From NCBI GenBank assembly GCA_037367405.1, contig JAZKJV010010134.1, forward strand, positions 62,001 to 126,000: a stretch of DNA of 64,000 nt, given 5' to 3'. The stretch's first letter is position 1, and each line of letters begins with the position of its first letter. The translations under genes were made by a program, and so were the position numbers. A model generated the notes under the pieces. It worked only from the letters and a program-made list of their open reading frames with translations, was not told where the DNA came from and searched no databases. The DNA is from Ottelia alismoides. Taxonomy: Eukaryota; Streptophyta; Magnoliopsida; Alismatales; Hydrocharitaceae. Below, piece after piece: positions 31,818-41,364 of the stretch.

Positions 31818-34800
31818 ATGCATGTGATTTTAAGGGAGCGATTTTTCGTTTCGAGTTTCTTGTTTATCTTTAAGCTACTATGCGTCGCAGTCATGAGTGT
31901 ATCTCAGCCGATCCACCTTCGCGCACAGTCCTCTTCACCGCGACTCGAACCAGTAGTCAGCGGCGCTCATCCGATTTTATCCTGCACCGGCATGGATACA
32001 CCAACACTTCATCTTTCCAGCGATGGCCGCTATCTCATTGCAGCTTTCGAAACCGAAGGCTCGATTTGGCGTACGGACAATGGCACTCTAGTTGAGAAGA
32101 TCTCTAGAAAATTGGCCGCCTTTGATGCCGATCGAGACATTGCATACTTCAATCAGCCCATTGATGGCGAGACGACTGTTTGCAAGCTTCAAGGGAACGC
32201 GCTTGAGTATTACCGAGTTGAAGGGAGTTTTTTTGGTTTCTATTCAGATCGATTTGTTACTTCGGAAGGGATTTTTGATGCAAAAACAGGTAAGCAAGTT
32301 GGTCGATTGATTAGCAATGATCTCGAAGATGAGTTAAACCTAGGTGGAGACGTCGATTACGGTTCGAGATTGATACCACTAAAACATGATCTCGTAGTAG
32401 TGCGACCACGCGTCCTCGGCGACTTGACACCAGACGAGTACGCCAATGCGTGGTATTCAATCTTCTCATTGGCAAATGGTCAGCGTCTCGGAAAGTTTGG
32501 CCCAGGTGGGAGCTTTCTGGGATTCTCTTCATTAAAGGGTGAAATCTATACCGAAACAACGCATGACGATTCAACGACTATCAGTATTTGGCAATCACCT
32601 ACTGGCAACCTCAAAACGGAACACCCTATATCAGATGTTGGTGAATTGAGATCGGTTGTCGGCTATAGCCCGAACGAAAATGTTTGTGTCATGACTAATC
32701 GTGTTCAAAGTATCTTTCGGAGCATTGACAGAGCATCGCAACGAGTAAACCTAGAACAGAGCGAACTTCTTCTTTGCGATTCACTCGGTTTGCTGCCAAG
32801 TCCCGTATTCCAATCGATGAGGAGTCGTAACTTATGGAATAAACTCACGGATGGTTGGAATCCTGATACCCAAAACGTCTATACAAAGGTAATTAGTCCT
32901 ATCCGCGACATCGACAAAGCCAAGGTTATTTGTGTTCGATTAGGCAATCGTCTTCATCTTTCTCGCATTGACAATTCACGCATATCGCGTCTTGGTTCCA
33001 TCGACTGTGACGATTACACATCAATCAATGGAATGGCAGTAAATCCGAACGTATCGATGATTGCAACCTACGCACGAGATTCCGTCTGCCTCTGGAATCT
33101 AGCAAACAATCGGAAGCAGATCGAGTTTATTGTCTCCATCAAATCGACTCAAGCGGTCAAAGTAGTCGGGGAGCAGGATAAGCTTGTTCGGGCTACAGCG
33201 TCATCGTACGGTTTTCTCAATAAAGCCGTCATATGGGATATGTCCAGTTCAACGCCCACGCAGGAAGCTGTCCCCTCCTGGAGAAATACGGTGAATCGAA
33301 ACATTGTTATGGCGAGGCATCTTGACAATATGGCTATTTTTACAATTGATAAGTTAGACGAGGGGGAAATAGACCAAAGTCCAGAGTCGCTCTCGTTTGG
33401 TGCACGACCGGTCGTCCCATTCTGTTTTCCCCGGTCGGATTTAGGAGTGCACGGTTTGTCGCTCGGTCCAATCCTTAAGACGGATGGAAAAGCCACGATT
33501 GCGGTTAGCGAAAACCGCAGAATTGACTTTATTGACGTATCTACTGGAAATCTTGTTTGGAGTGCGGCTACACCACTGCCGGAAGGTAAGTCGAATTTTT
33601 TGGAAATTACGACGGTGGTCGATTCAAGATCGTCGTTCGTATTACAAGCTTTCCAAGAAGATAATAAAGGAGTCGGCGTGCCTATCGACGGGTCATATGA
33701 TCCGAACTTGCATCAAAAGAGCTTCCTTACCTTTTTTGACTGCAATGCGAGAGAAAAAGGTGGGCGAGCAAATGTCATTGATGACGTTTCATCCGACGGT
33801 CCTATCGCATTGTCCAAAAGTACTCTAGCCGCTATGTCGAAGAGTCTAGAATTGTTTACGGTGGATCTGACAAAGGGTAATTCGCGTCGAATAATTAGGC
33901 AGAGCATCCGGAACGTTTCGAGATTGGAACTGAGCAACGATGGATCAACAGTTTTCACGCAGATTCAGGACGACGGTAGTCTGGATGTAAATGAAGGAAC
34001 TAGCATTGATGTTATCGATACTGCAAATGGTAAGTCTCTTTACAAAACCAAAGCTTCGATTGTCTGTGTGACTGCTGATTTTATCGTGACAAGCGATGCA
34101 AGGGTCTATTCTCGTTCTGATGGGAAATTCCAGCGAACGATTAATTTGGACGTCCCGCTGCGCTCGAATGATCATCGAGTAACTTTCACACGCGATGTGA
34201 CAAAGGCATTTGTTGGGTACTACGATTCGGGTCGTGTCGAGCTTTACAATACCGAGTCAGCGGCGATGCTTGCTTCTCTCTATGACTTCAATGACGGTCT
34301 GGATTGGTTGGTGACAACTCCTGATGGGTACTTCGATGGTTCGCCAGGTGGAATCAAACTGCTTTCATATCGAATTTTTGGAACTAGTGAACTCATTCCG
34401 CTGGAGCGATATCGCAAACAATTTGAAGTCTCTGGATTGCTTACCAAAATTTGGAAAGGCGAGGAATTTCGCAAAGCTTCGGCACTTGCTCTAGACCTTC
34501 CTCCGACCGGTAGGATTATCAGCCCCAAAGTTGCCGATTCGATCTCGGGAAACAAGCTGTTCATTACAGCAGAAGCTACGAGCCGCGGAAAGCTGCCGGT
34601 TACCAAATTCCGGTTAATGGTGAACGACAAGCCTGCCGAATTCAACGAGGGGATTTTCGAATTGGAAAACCCTAAGACAGGCACTTCAACCGCAACATGG
34701 GAATTGAAGGATCTCGCCCCTGGAAAATACTCGCTGACAGTTCTGTCCTACAACGACATCACCTTCCATCGATCCGAGCCAATCGTGGTTAGCGTGTTAG

Positions 34801-35576
34801 GCGGCGGGCTGATTCGCGAGGAGTTGCCGACACTTCACGTATTTGCGGTAGGTATCTCCGAGTATCCGAACGATCGATTGGAGTACGGAGCATCCGACGC
34901 CGAAGCGGTTAGCAAGGCTTTTGCGACTCATAGCAAACCTCTTTTCAAAAAAGTGATCGTTAAGACGCTACTCGACGAACAGGCCACCGACGTAGCAATC
35001 AAGGATGCGCTCGCTGATCTGCGACAGAGTATGACTCAAAACGATTTCGGGATCTTTTATTTTGCTGGCCACGGACATAAGGACAATCGCGGTAAGTTTT
35101 ACTTGATGCCAATCAACGGAAATAAGGATCGACTCAGTTCGACCGCTGTCGATGGTGGCCTGGTCGCCGAAGAGATCGCTGGTTGCCCGGGTCAAACATT
35201 ACTCATTCTGGATGCTTGTCATTCTGGTTCGATTATTGCCAAGACCCGAAGCGGCGATCGTTTAGCTGAATCGCTGATTAAGGATTTGACTTCGGAAGAA
35301 AAGAGCACTGCGGTCATGTGCTCCGCCTTTGGCAACGAATTGGCCCAAGAGAGCCGAGAGCACAAACACGGAATGTTCACAGTTGGCTTACTGGAAGCAC
35401 TCTCTGGAAAAGCTGCGGAGGGTCTGTCCATCAATAGGAGCGAGGGAGCGCTGTACTTCAAGCAGATCGACAGCTACGTCACATTGCGAGTCAAGCAGCT
35501 AAGCCGAGGCCAGCAGCATGCCCAAACCATCTACCCCCGCGAAGGTTTCCGAGATTTTCCGTTGACGAAACCGTAA
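31818..35576 (+). CDS. Secreted beta-propeller/caspase-domain protein 3
   Basis: 1252 residues. Signal-like N-terminus (FKLLCVAVMSVSQPIHLRAQ), about 850 residues of propeller-like sequence, linker DWLVTTPDGYFDGSPGG identical to gene 1, then a caspase domain from about residue 1003 (LHVFAVGISEYPN). His is in FYFAGHGH (about residue 1084) and Cys in ILDACHSG (about residue 1132). The repeated gene structure shows an origin by tandem duplication. Confidence 0.85.
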   Translation: MHVILRERFFVSSFLFIFKLLCVAVMSVSQPIHLRAQSSSPRLEPVVSGAHPILSCTGMDTPTLHLSSDGRYLIAAFETEGSIWRTDNGTLVEKISRKLAAFDADRDIAYFNQPIDGETTVCKLQGNALEYYRVEGSFFGFYSDRFVTSEGIFDAKTGKQVGRLISNDLEDELNLGGDVDYGSRLIPLKHDLVVVRPRVLGDLTPDEYANAWYSIFSLANGQRLGKFGPGGSFLGFSSLKGEIYTETTHDDSTTISIWQSPTGNLKTEHPISDVGELRSVVGYSPNENVCVMTNRVQSIFRSIDRASQRVNLEQSELLLCDSLGLLPSPVFQSMRSRNLWNKLTDGWNPDTQNVYTKVISPIRDIDKAKVICVRLGNRLHLSRIDNSRISRLGSIDCDDYTSINGMAVNPNVSMIATYARDSVCLWNLANNRKQIEFIVSIKSTQAVKVVGEQDKLVRATASSYGFLNKAVIWDMSSSTPTQEAVPSWRNTVNRNIVMARHLDNMAIFTIDKLDEGEIDQSPESLSFGARPVVPFCFPRSDLGVHGLSLGPILKTDGKATIAVSENRRIDFIDVSTGNLVWSAATPLPEGKSNFLEITTVVDSRSSFVLQAFQEDNKGVGVPIDGSYDPNLHQKSFLTFFDCNAREKGGRANVIDDVSSDGPIALSKSTLAAMSKSLELFTVDLTKGNSRRIIRQSIRNVSRLELSNDGSTVFTQIQDDGSLDVNEGTSIDVIDTANGKSLYKTKASIVCVTADFIVTSDARVYSRSDGKFQRTINLDVPLRSNDHRVTFTRDVTKAFVGYYDSGRVELYNTESAAMLASLYDFNDGLDWLVTTPDGYFDGSPGGIKLLSYRIFGTSELIPLERYRKQFEVSGLLTKIWKGEEFRKASALALDLPPTGRIISPKVADSISGNKLFITAEATSRGKLPVTKFRLMVNDKPAEFNEGIFELENPKTGTSTATWELKDLAPGKYSLTVLSYNDITFHRSEPIVVSVLGGGLIREELPTLHVFAVGISEYPNDRLEYGASDAEAVSKAFATHSKPLFKKVIVKTLLDEQATDVAIKDALADLRQSMTQNDFGIFYFAGHGHKDNRGKFYLMPINGNKDRLSSTAVDGGLVAEEIAGCPGQTLLILDACHSGSIIAKTRSGDRLAESLIKDLTSEEKSTAVMCSAFGNELAQESREHKHGMFTVGLLEALSGKAAEGLSINRSEGALYFKQIDSYVTLRVKQLSRGQQHAQTIYPREGFRDFPLTKP

Positions 35577-36076
35577 CAAAGTCAGCAATGATACTAAATG
35601 GGATTGCCCCGGCAGTTAAATAGTGAATTCCGCGACTCTTTGAATGGCCCCGGCTAGTCTCGAACTGACTTGTCTGTTAATCGGATTTTCCGTAGCACGG
35701 CACACTCAGAATGGCTGCTCGGACCGGTCTCGAACTTCATTTTCCCTGTTCTTGATGCACGTCCAATATCGACCTCTCAGAAAAAGGTTCCTTATCAGGG
35801 TCGATGCGGGGAGCCTTAGTTTTTTCTACGGAAGAAACGCCAAAAAGTTAACGCCGGACGACGAGAGATCGACGCCCGGCGTTTTTCGTTTCTACCCAAC
35901 GTTTTGGGCCTTTTCCGCGTCCGCGACGCCCGCCCCAAATATCTCGGTTAGGAAACAGAGATCTCGGGCCGCGACCGAAACGCGAGCCGTCCCCTCCGGC
36001 CCCCCAGATCTCTACTGAGAACTCTCAAGATCTCCATTTCCAAAGATGGGTTTGATTAACACAGCGGTAGCAAATC
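35577..36076. other. Intergenic region after the caspase operon
   Basis: About 500 bases. A hairpin terminator lies at 35850-35887; the rest shows no gene. It probably separates the convergent caspase operon and the DUF2809-like gene. Confidence 0.5.
35850..35887 (+). terminator. Candidate terminator
   Basis: AACGCCGG pairs with CCGGCGTT, followed by T5. It lies 270 bases beyond the last caspase gene. Confidence 0.65.
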
Positions 36077-36490
36077 CTAACGGCCAGAAACCTTCTCCAA
36101 TTTTGGCCCACCGAAACGTCTGATCCCCCACTCTGTGAGCGATCCGGTCACTATACCGACCGAGTAGCAAACGAGATCAGTCCAGAGAAATCCAAAACCC
36201 AGAACTAGCCCACCCAGCGTGGTCTGGCGGATCGAGTCGATCCACGGGGCGTGATAGAGCTGGCTGATTTCGACCAGGAAAGCAAGAGCTAGCGAGATCG
36301 CCGCCCTCGCCCGTACCGGCCGACCAGCCAGTAGCGTGCTGACCAACAGAAACAGCATCAGCGCCCACAGCGTGTCGCCGGCAAATTCAGCCAGGAACGC
36401 TGGCAACTGCCCTCGGTATCTGCGTGATGCCAAGCCAGCAATAACGACAACTATGGCGGCGAGTAGGTAAACGAATCGAGTTCGAATCAA
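36077..36490 (-). CDS. DUF2809/VanZ-like membrane protein
   Basis: 137 residues with about four hydrophobic segments. The pattern FAGDTLWALMLFLLV followed by VEISQLYHAPWIDSIRQTTLGGLVLGFGF is characteristic of DUF2809 proteins. Function unknown; integral membrane. Confidence 0.75.
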   Translation of the reverse strand: MIRTRFVYLLAAIVVVIAGLASRRYRGQLPAFLAEFAGDTLWALMLFLLVSTLLAGRPVRARAAISLALAFLVEISQLYHAPWIDSIRQTTLGGLVLGFGFLWTDLVCYSVGIVTGSLTEWGIRRFGGPKLEKVSGR

Positions 36491-36504
36491 TAAATAGGTT
36501 CTTT

Positions 36505-36762
36505 CTATTTAGGCTGGGCGGGCGGACATTCCTTCGAACGCTTGGCATTCAGTTCAATGTAATGCAGCCACGGCGTTGGCACATTGTCTTCATAGAAAAT
36601 GGCTTCGACAGGGCACTCAGGAATACAGGCTTCACAGTCGACGCATTCATCTGGATGAATGTAGACCATATCGGCATCCTCATAAAAGCAATCACATGGG
36701 CAAACCTTCAAGCAAGCCTTGTCTTTGCAGCCTTTGCATGGCTCAGTTACGACCATCGTCAT
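36505..36762 (-). CDS. fdxA: Ferredoxin, 7Fe/8Fe type
   Basis: 85 residues from the ATG at 36762; the frame is open to 36852 but the ferredoxin fold starts here (MTMVVTEPCKGC). Two Cys clusters are seen: CKGCKDKACLKVCPCDCF and CVDCEACIPECPVEAI, with spacing typical of FdxA-type ferredoxins that hold one 3Fe-4S and one 4Fe-4S cluster. A cytoplasmic electron carrier. Divergent from the sigma/kinase gene. Confidence 0.85.
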   Translation of the reverse strand: MTMVVTEPCKGCKDKACLKVCPCDCFYEDADMVYIHPDECVDCEACIPECPVEAIFYEDNVPTPWLHYIELNAKRSKECPPAQPK

Positions 36763-36786
36763 ATTGGAGATCCTCAGGTTAGAATT

Positions 36787-37599
36787 GTGGAAAACAGAGT
36801 GGCTACCGGAGGAGGTGAGAATCTGGACGACAAAGCGGACATCAAATTTCAAAAGATTTCGGTTTCGAATCTGACGAACCGAGCCAGCCGTGAACTCGTC
36901 GAATTGTGGCGGTCGGGTTCTCAGGATGCTGCTCGCGTACTTTTGGCTCGGTACGAGGTCCGTTTGATTGCGTTGGTTGCGTCTCGACTCAATCGCAAGT
37001 ATCGAGACGGCATTGCCCCCGAAGATGTGGTTCAGTCTGCCATGGGCAGTTTTTTCCGAGCCTCACGAGCAGGTGCCAAACCATCTATCAAGCTTGAAAG
37101 CACTGCGTCCGCATGGAACATCCTGGCGACATTCGTTCGCAGGAAACTGGCGAGGGCACTTGAACGCGAGACAGCTGTCAAACGTGGTGGCGGACGGACC
37201 AGAATATCGCTCGATGATCTTGAGACCGATCCAAGCACGAACCCTTCCGTAACCGAAGCCAATGAATTGTTGGATGAGATCCATTCAATGCTAAATTCGG
37301 ATCATTCGCGACTTCTCGAACTTCTCTTGGAGAACAAGACGCAAAGGGAAATCGCGGAACAGCTAGGAGTCGACGAGCGGACGATCCGCCGGCGCATCAA
37401 AGCGATGCAAGACATCGTCAAAGGGCAACTGGCTTCTGTCGACGAACGAAATGGGGCATCACTCGATTCGACAATTGAGAACATCAATCTTCCCAACATC
37501 AGTTACCGACAATTTGTACTTGGAAGCTCGTCGGCAGTGGGGCACTCGGAAAAGTCTATCGAGCAAGATTGCAGTCCGATGGTCAGGTCGTCGCTGTGA
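36787..37599 (+). CDS. ECF sigma factor, first part of a frame-split sigma-kinase gene
   Basis: About 270 residues from a GTG at 36787 (GTG 36799 also possible; the true start is uncertain). RASRELVELWRSGSQDAARVLLARY starts region 2, GIAPEDVVQSAMGSFFR is its core, and LLELLLENKTQREIAEQLGVDERTIRRRIK is region 4 with the helix-turn-helix. After NISYRQFVLG the frame runs into unrelated residues and stops at 37599, while a kinase domain continues in the -1 frame. Confidence 0.7.
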   Translation: MENRVATGGGENLDDKADIKFQKISVSNLTNRASRELVELWRSGSQDAARVLLARYEVRLIALVASRLNRKYRDGIAPEDVVQSAMGSFFRASRAGAKPSIKLESTASAWNILATFVRRKLARALERETAVKRGGGRTRISLDDLETDPSTNPSVTEANELLDEIHSMLNSDHSRLLELLLENKTQREIAEQLGVDERTIRRRIKAMQDIVKGQLASVDERNGASLDSTIENINLPNISYRQFVLGSSSAVGHSEKSIEQDCSPMVRSSL

Positions 37600-38294
37600 A
37601 GTTCATGCACAGGCATCTATGGACCAACCCTGATAGCAGACTCTCGTTTCTGCGAGAGATCGACCACGCATCGAAGATCAACCACAGCGGCGTTGTAAAG
37701 TATCTCGGCTGGGGACAGTCGCCACATGGTGGCCCTTATCTTGTCTGTGAGTATGTCGATGGTCAGCCCCTCACCCACGTCAAGCCAAACGACTCGGCGA
37801 CCTCAGTGCAATGGCTAGCTCAGATCTGCCAGGCCGTTGCAGCCGCACATCAAGCTGGAGTCGTTCACGGAGACTTAACTCCCAACAACATTCTGCTTGA
37901 TCACAACGGACGAATCGTCGTTACCGATTTTGGTTTCGCGACCTACTCGCAAAAACCAACAACAGACGATGCTGCATTTGAGTCTATCGCATCATCTGGT
38001 GGAACGCTTGGCTTTGCCGCTCCCGAGCAGATTTCACCTGCCTTCGGCACGATTGGCTTTACTACCGACATCTACGCGATCGGCGGATTAGCTTTCTATC
38101 TGCTTACAGGTCAAAGCCCTCATGATTCCAGTTTATTGCTCGATACCGTTGCCGACGAAGACTTGATAGTACCCAAGGTACCTGTCACGCCAGCAGAGGC
38201 AAAGTTGGTAGCTGTTGCCAAATTTGCCATAAAAAAAGCAATCAGCTCCAGACCTCAATCAGTATCCGAGTTGGTCCCGCTACTTGTCGACTGA
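37524..38294 (+). CDS. Ser/Thr protein kinase domain in the -1 frame relative to the sigma part
   Basis: About 256 residues. The domain starts with a glycine-rich loop (KLVGSGALGKVYRARL) immediately where the sigma frame loses sense, then VVAVKF (ATP Lys), VVHGDLTPNNILLD (catalytic loop with HGD for HRD), VVTDFGFAT (DFG), and a GTLGFAAPEQ activation segment (APE). It has no start codon of its own before the loop, so it is probably translated as a fusion by -1 slippage around 37520-37526, or the gene has lost a base. No transmembrane segment follows, unlike many kinases of this type. Confidence 0.7.
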   Translation, partial: KLVGSGALGKVYRARLQSDGQVVAVKFMHRHLWTNPDSRLSFLREIDHASKINHSGVVKYLGWGQSPHGGPYLVCEYVDGQPLTHVKPNDSATSVQWLAQICQAVAAAHQAGVVHGDLTPNNILLDHNGRIVVTDFGFATYSQKPTTDDAAFESIASSGGTLGFAAPEQISPAFGTIGFTTDIYAIGGLAFYLLTGQSPHDSSLLLDTVADEDLIVPKVPVTPAEAKLVAVAKFAIKKAISSRPQSVSELVPLLVD

Positions 38295-38467
38295 CTTCAA
38301 CTTTTTCTCTTAATCGATTCGTCCACTCGCCTAGTTTGCGTGTAACCCTACAGATAGAGACCTGTTTCTTTCGGTCTCGCTCGATACCCGGTTGTTAATC
38401 AAATCGACGGCTAGTTCGTAGAAACCGGTGGTTTCGGGCTTCACATTGCCTCTGTTGGGAGATTGCT

Positions 38468-38587
38468 ATGCCGAAGTTCCGCGCTGTAGACGAGATGAAT
38501 GAAACCGAATTGCGAGCGGAGCTGGTTTCGCTGCTTGCGGATGAAGGCCGGAGACCGGAGGCGGGAGGCAGGAGGGAAGAAGTATGA
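38468..38587 (+). pseudogene. 5' fragment of a gene interrupted by an S23 element
   Basis: GGGAG just upstream and an ATG at 38468 begin a frame reading MPKFRAVDEMNETELRAELV. It continues only about 26 codons before entering the repeat terminus of the element, so it appears truncated. Its original product is unknown; it does not match the start of the intact recombinase. Confidence 0.45.
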
Positions 38588-39086
38588 TCGAAACAATTCC
38601 TTTCATATTTTCGATTCCCGGACTCACGACTCGGGCCTGTTCCTCAGTGATCGAATCAGGCCATTTAGGACCTTGGCGGTTTCCTCGGCTTGTAAGAGAA
38701 CGGGTTGCACGGATTCTTGTTTGGCAAATCCGAGTCGATCCACAAGTGAAAGTTGGTACTCAACTTCGCGGCACGATCCATAGGACACATCAAGGAATCG
38801 AATGTAATCAGCGAGACTATTTCTCGCTGAACCTTCCACTATGTTGGACGCGATCGATACCGCAGCCCGCCTCAACTGTGACGTCAGTCCATATTGTTCT
38901 TGAGTTGGGAATCCAGCCGTCAATTGATAGATCGACAAGACAAGCTCATCTGCCAACTCAAACGCTCGAAGTTTCTTGTGATCCCGCATCTCTATTCCCC
39001 AGCTAAAGCCAAAAATGACAAATACCCAAACACGATCAAGAGATTCTAGCCTTTGCTCCAGCCTCCGGTCTCCAGCCTCCAGCCTG
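38543..39086. mobile_element. S23 four-helix-bundle element inserted in the broken recombinase unit
   Basis: Terminal inverted units GGCCGGAGACCGGAGGC... at the left and ...CCTCCGGTCTCCAGCCTCC at the right flank a single S23 gene. The left end interrupts the 38468 frame; the right end abuts the remaining part of a serine recombinase. The same architecture with different unit sequences occurs twice in the right tRNA array. Confidence 0.7.
38624..38989 (-). CDS. Four-helix-bundle protein of the S23/IVP family
   Basis: 121 residues beginning MRDHKKLRAFELADEL. GLTSQLRRAAVSIASNIVEG (about residues 34-53) is the family signature, followed by RFLDVSYGSCREVEYQL. S23 proteins are best known from intervening sequences in 23S rRNA genes and resemble the Avd accessory protein of diversity-generating retroelements; no catalytic activity is known. 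Two homologues lie at 52106 and 54345. Confidence 0.9.
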   Translation of the reverse strand: MRDHKKLRAFELADELVLSIYQLTAGFPTQEQYGLTSQLRRAAVSIASNIVEGSARNSLADYIRFLDVSYGSCREVEYQLSLVDRLGFAKQESVQPVLLQAEETAKVLNGLIRSLRNRPES

Positions 39087-39090
39087 TCTT

Positions 39091-40017
39091 GGTTGGAAGA
39101 ACAAACTGACCGTGACCAAGAGCGGCAAAGAACGGGGTGGCCGCCACTTCGACAAGAGTTCGTTGTTCAAGCTGCTAACGAACGTCACCTATCTCGGCAA
39201 AGTCCGCTACAAGGATGAGATCCATGAAGGCGAACACGACGCGATCGTACCCATTGAACTTTGGGAGAAGGTTCAAAAGCAACTGAAGCACAACGGTCGA
39301 ACCGGTGGCATCATGGTTCGAAATAAGTTTGGCGCTTTGCTCAAAGGACTAGTTCGTTGTGTTTGCTGTGACTGTGCCATGACTCCAAACCATACAACTA
39401 AAGGTGGTAACAAACGCTATCGCTACTACGTTTGCACTTCTGCACAGAAACGCGGCTGGCAAACCTGTCCTTCAAAGTCGATCCCGGCCAAGCAGATCGA
39501 GGACTTCGTCATTGAGCAGATCAAGAAGATCGGCTACGCACCGGAGCTGATCCAGGACGTAGTCACCAATGTCGCCGACAAGATGAAGGGTCAGCTCAAG
39601 CAACTCGAAGACGAACGATTGGCACTTGGTCGCGACACTGCGCGTTGGAATAGCGAGATCCGCAAGACCACCGCACTGATTCGGCCCAACGAGACCGACT
39701 CGCCAGCGATCGCCCGGTTGGCCGACTTGCAAGAACGAATCGCTCACAATGAACGCCGGATCAACACCGTGCTAAGCGACATCAAGAAGATCAGCAACAA
39801 CTTGCTTACCCAGCAGGATGTCGAGACCGCGATGACCACCTTCGATCCAATCTGGGAATCGATGACGCTTCGCGATCAGATTCGCTTGGTACAAGTTGTC
39901 ATCAAACAAGTTGACTACGACGGCGAATCTGGACGCGTCACCATCACCTTCAACCCGATCGGCATCAAGAAGCGGGCCGAGCATGCAACGAAAGATCTTG
40001 AGGAGGCAAGAGCATGA
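39091..40017 (+). pseudogene. C-terminal remnant of a large serine recombinase
   Basis: About 308 residues equivalent to roughly the last 300 residues of the recombinase at 13073-14635: SGKERGGRHFDKSSLFKLLTN, the zinc-ribbon CVCCDCAMTPNH and the coiled coil. The catalytic N-terminal resolvase domain is absent, cut off at the S23 element, so it cannot recombine. It keeps the ATGA overlap with the following HTH gene. Confidence 0.85.
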
Positions 40018-40415
40018 GCGACGAAATCCAGGTAGGGGCCACCTTTCATAAGAAACGCGTTGGCAAGCACATCGCCATGGTCGAAGGCCCACCACCGACT
40101 GCTCCCGAACGGCCCAATGGCCGCTTGCCTCGCATCACTCGCTACATGGCCCTCGCGATCTACTATGAAGACCTTATCCGCCAAGGCCATGTCCACGACT
40201 ACGCAGAGATCGCGACACTGGGGCACGTTACTCGAGCGAGAGTAACGCAGATCATGAACTTAAGGCTACTGGCTCCAGATATCCAGGAACAATTGTTATC
40301 ACTCCCAAGAATCTATCGAAACCGCGACTGGCATTGCCTCAGGAAGTTGCAGCGCATAGCTCTTCAAGCTGACTGGAAGTTACAAAGATCGGCGTTTCTA
40401 TTCATGCAAAACTAA
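40014..40415 (+). CDS. Recombinase-associated helix-turn-helix protein, second copy
   Basis: 133 residues, homologous to the protein at 12669-13076 (shared ATLGHVTRARVTQIMNLRLLAPDIQEQLL and the LQRIALQADWKLQR tail). Its start overlaps the recombinase remnant as ATGA. The C-terminal few residues diverge. Confidence 0.7.
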   Translation: MSDEIQVGATFHKKRVGKHIAMVEGPPPTAPERPNGRLPRITRYMALAIYYEDLIRQGHVHDYAEIATLGHVTRARVTQIMNLRLLAPDIQEQLLSLPRIYRNRDWHCLRKLQRIALQADWKLQRSAFLFMQN

Positions 40416-40461
40416 AGAAGGGGACGTGCCGCAGAAATAACAGCATTGTCCTAAAGTTCTG

Positions 40462-41169
40462 CTATTTAGAATTGAGGACGTTCTGATCGGCAATCACAAC
40501 ACGATATTCCTGCTCGTCATACGGTCTTACGCTCAAGCTGATTTCTTCAAACGTGAGATTCATAACCAAAATGGACTTTGCGATCTCAATCTGAGCCATC
40601 CTTCTGGCGGCTTTCGTAATTTCCACTACATCAGCTCGAAGGATACGACGCGCGAACCGATCCATTGCCGTATCCTTGTACGACTCCTTAACTGATTGCC
40701 CGACGGTGTTTAATACCAACCAAACGGCAACACCTGCTGCAATGCCTGCTTCTATCGATCCTTTTCGAAATTCTTTTACGTATGAAAACTCTCCACGAGT
40801 GTAGGGAAAGTAATCAAAAAACACAGCTTGCTCGAATGCCCCTAACGTTCTTGGATCGTTCTTCCCGAACATCATTCTCCTTATCGAATAAAGTTTCTCC
40901 AAATTCTTGGATCCGCAATCAAGTGCCGGCGACACGAGATTCATTGACTGAAGACTCGCAACCTCAAAATCGGAAAGGAACATCGGACTCTTGAAACTAA
41001 AACTACTTGACATTTCTGCCACGATTGGATGGCAAGCAAGAAAAGCGATTCCGTAGGCGGTATTGATCTCATGAAGTACTGTTGAAAAAAGACGCCCCGG
41101 GAGTTTGCCGGATTTGCCATAAAGTCGATATGTGTCTTCTGGAAATGGCTTGTCATACGAATACATCAT
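40462..41169 (-). CDS. Hypothetical protein
   Basis: 235 residues, no family recognised. A hydrophobic stretch AGIAAGVAVWLVLNTVG near residues 140-156 could be one membrane segment or a buried helix. The C-terminal half is amphipathic. It lies between the recombinase remnant and the truncated Ro60 copy, a place with no gene in the left locus. Confidence 0.55.
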   Translation of the reverse strand: MMYSYDKPFPEDTYRLYGKSGKLPGRLFSTVLHEINTAYGIAFLACHPIVAEMSSSFSFKSPMFLSDFEVASLQSMNLVSPALDCGSKNLEKLYSIRRMMFGKNDPRTLGAFEQAVFFDYFPYTRGEFSYVKEFRKGSIEAGIAAGVAVWLVLNTVGQSVKESYKDTAMDRFARRILRADVVEITKAARRMAQIEIAKSILVMNLTFEEISLSVRPYDEQEYRVVIADQNVLNSK

Positions 41170-41285
41170 TCGACCTTTGGAATTTGAAAGTTATTTGACT
41201 GCCGTTTGAACGAGTGTGGATAATGGCATCTCAATAAAACCGTTCTCTGCTCTTTGAGCATTATATTTCCGCTATATCTAATGCC

Positions 41286-41325
41286 AACACCCGCGAGCTG
41301 GAATGCCGACTCGCGGATGTCTGGT
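41286..41325 (-). terminator. Terminator of the truncated Ro60 copy
   Basis: On the minus strand ACATCCGCGAGT pairs with the region around GCTCGCGGGTGTT. It occupies the same place as the terminators of the two full Ro60 genes. Confidence 0.6.
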
Positions 41326-41364
41326 TTCAAGTATACCGCAGTTGGACCGGAGTCCAATCCGCGT

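Noticed and set aside
35640..35700. A tRNA-like remnant around GGCCCCGGCTAGTCTCGAACTG
   Set aside because: A T-loop-like string is present on the minus strand, but no acceptor or anticodon arm could be paired with it.
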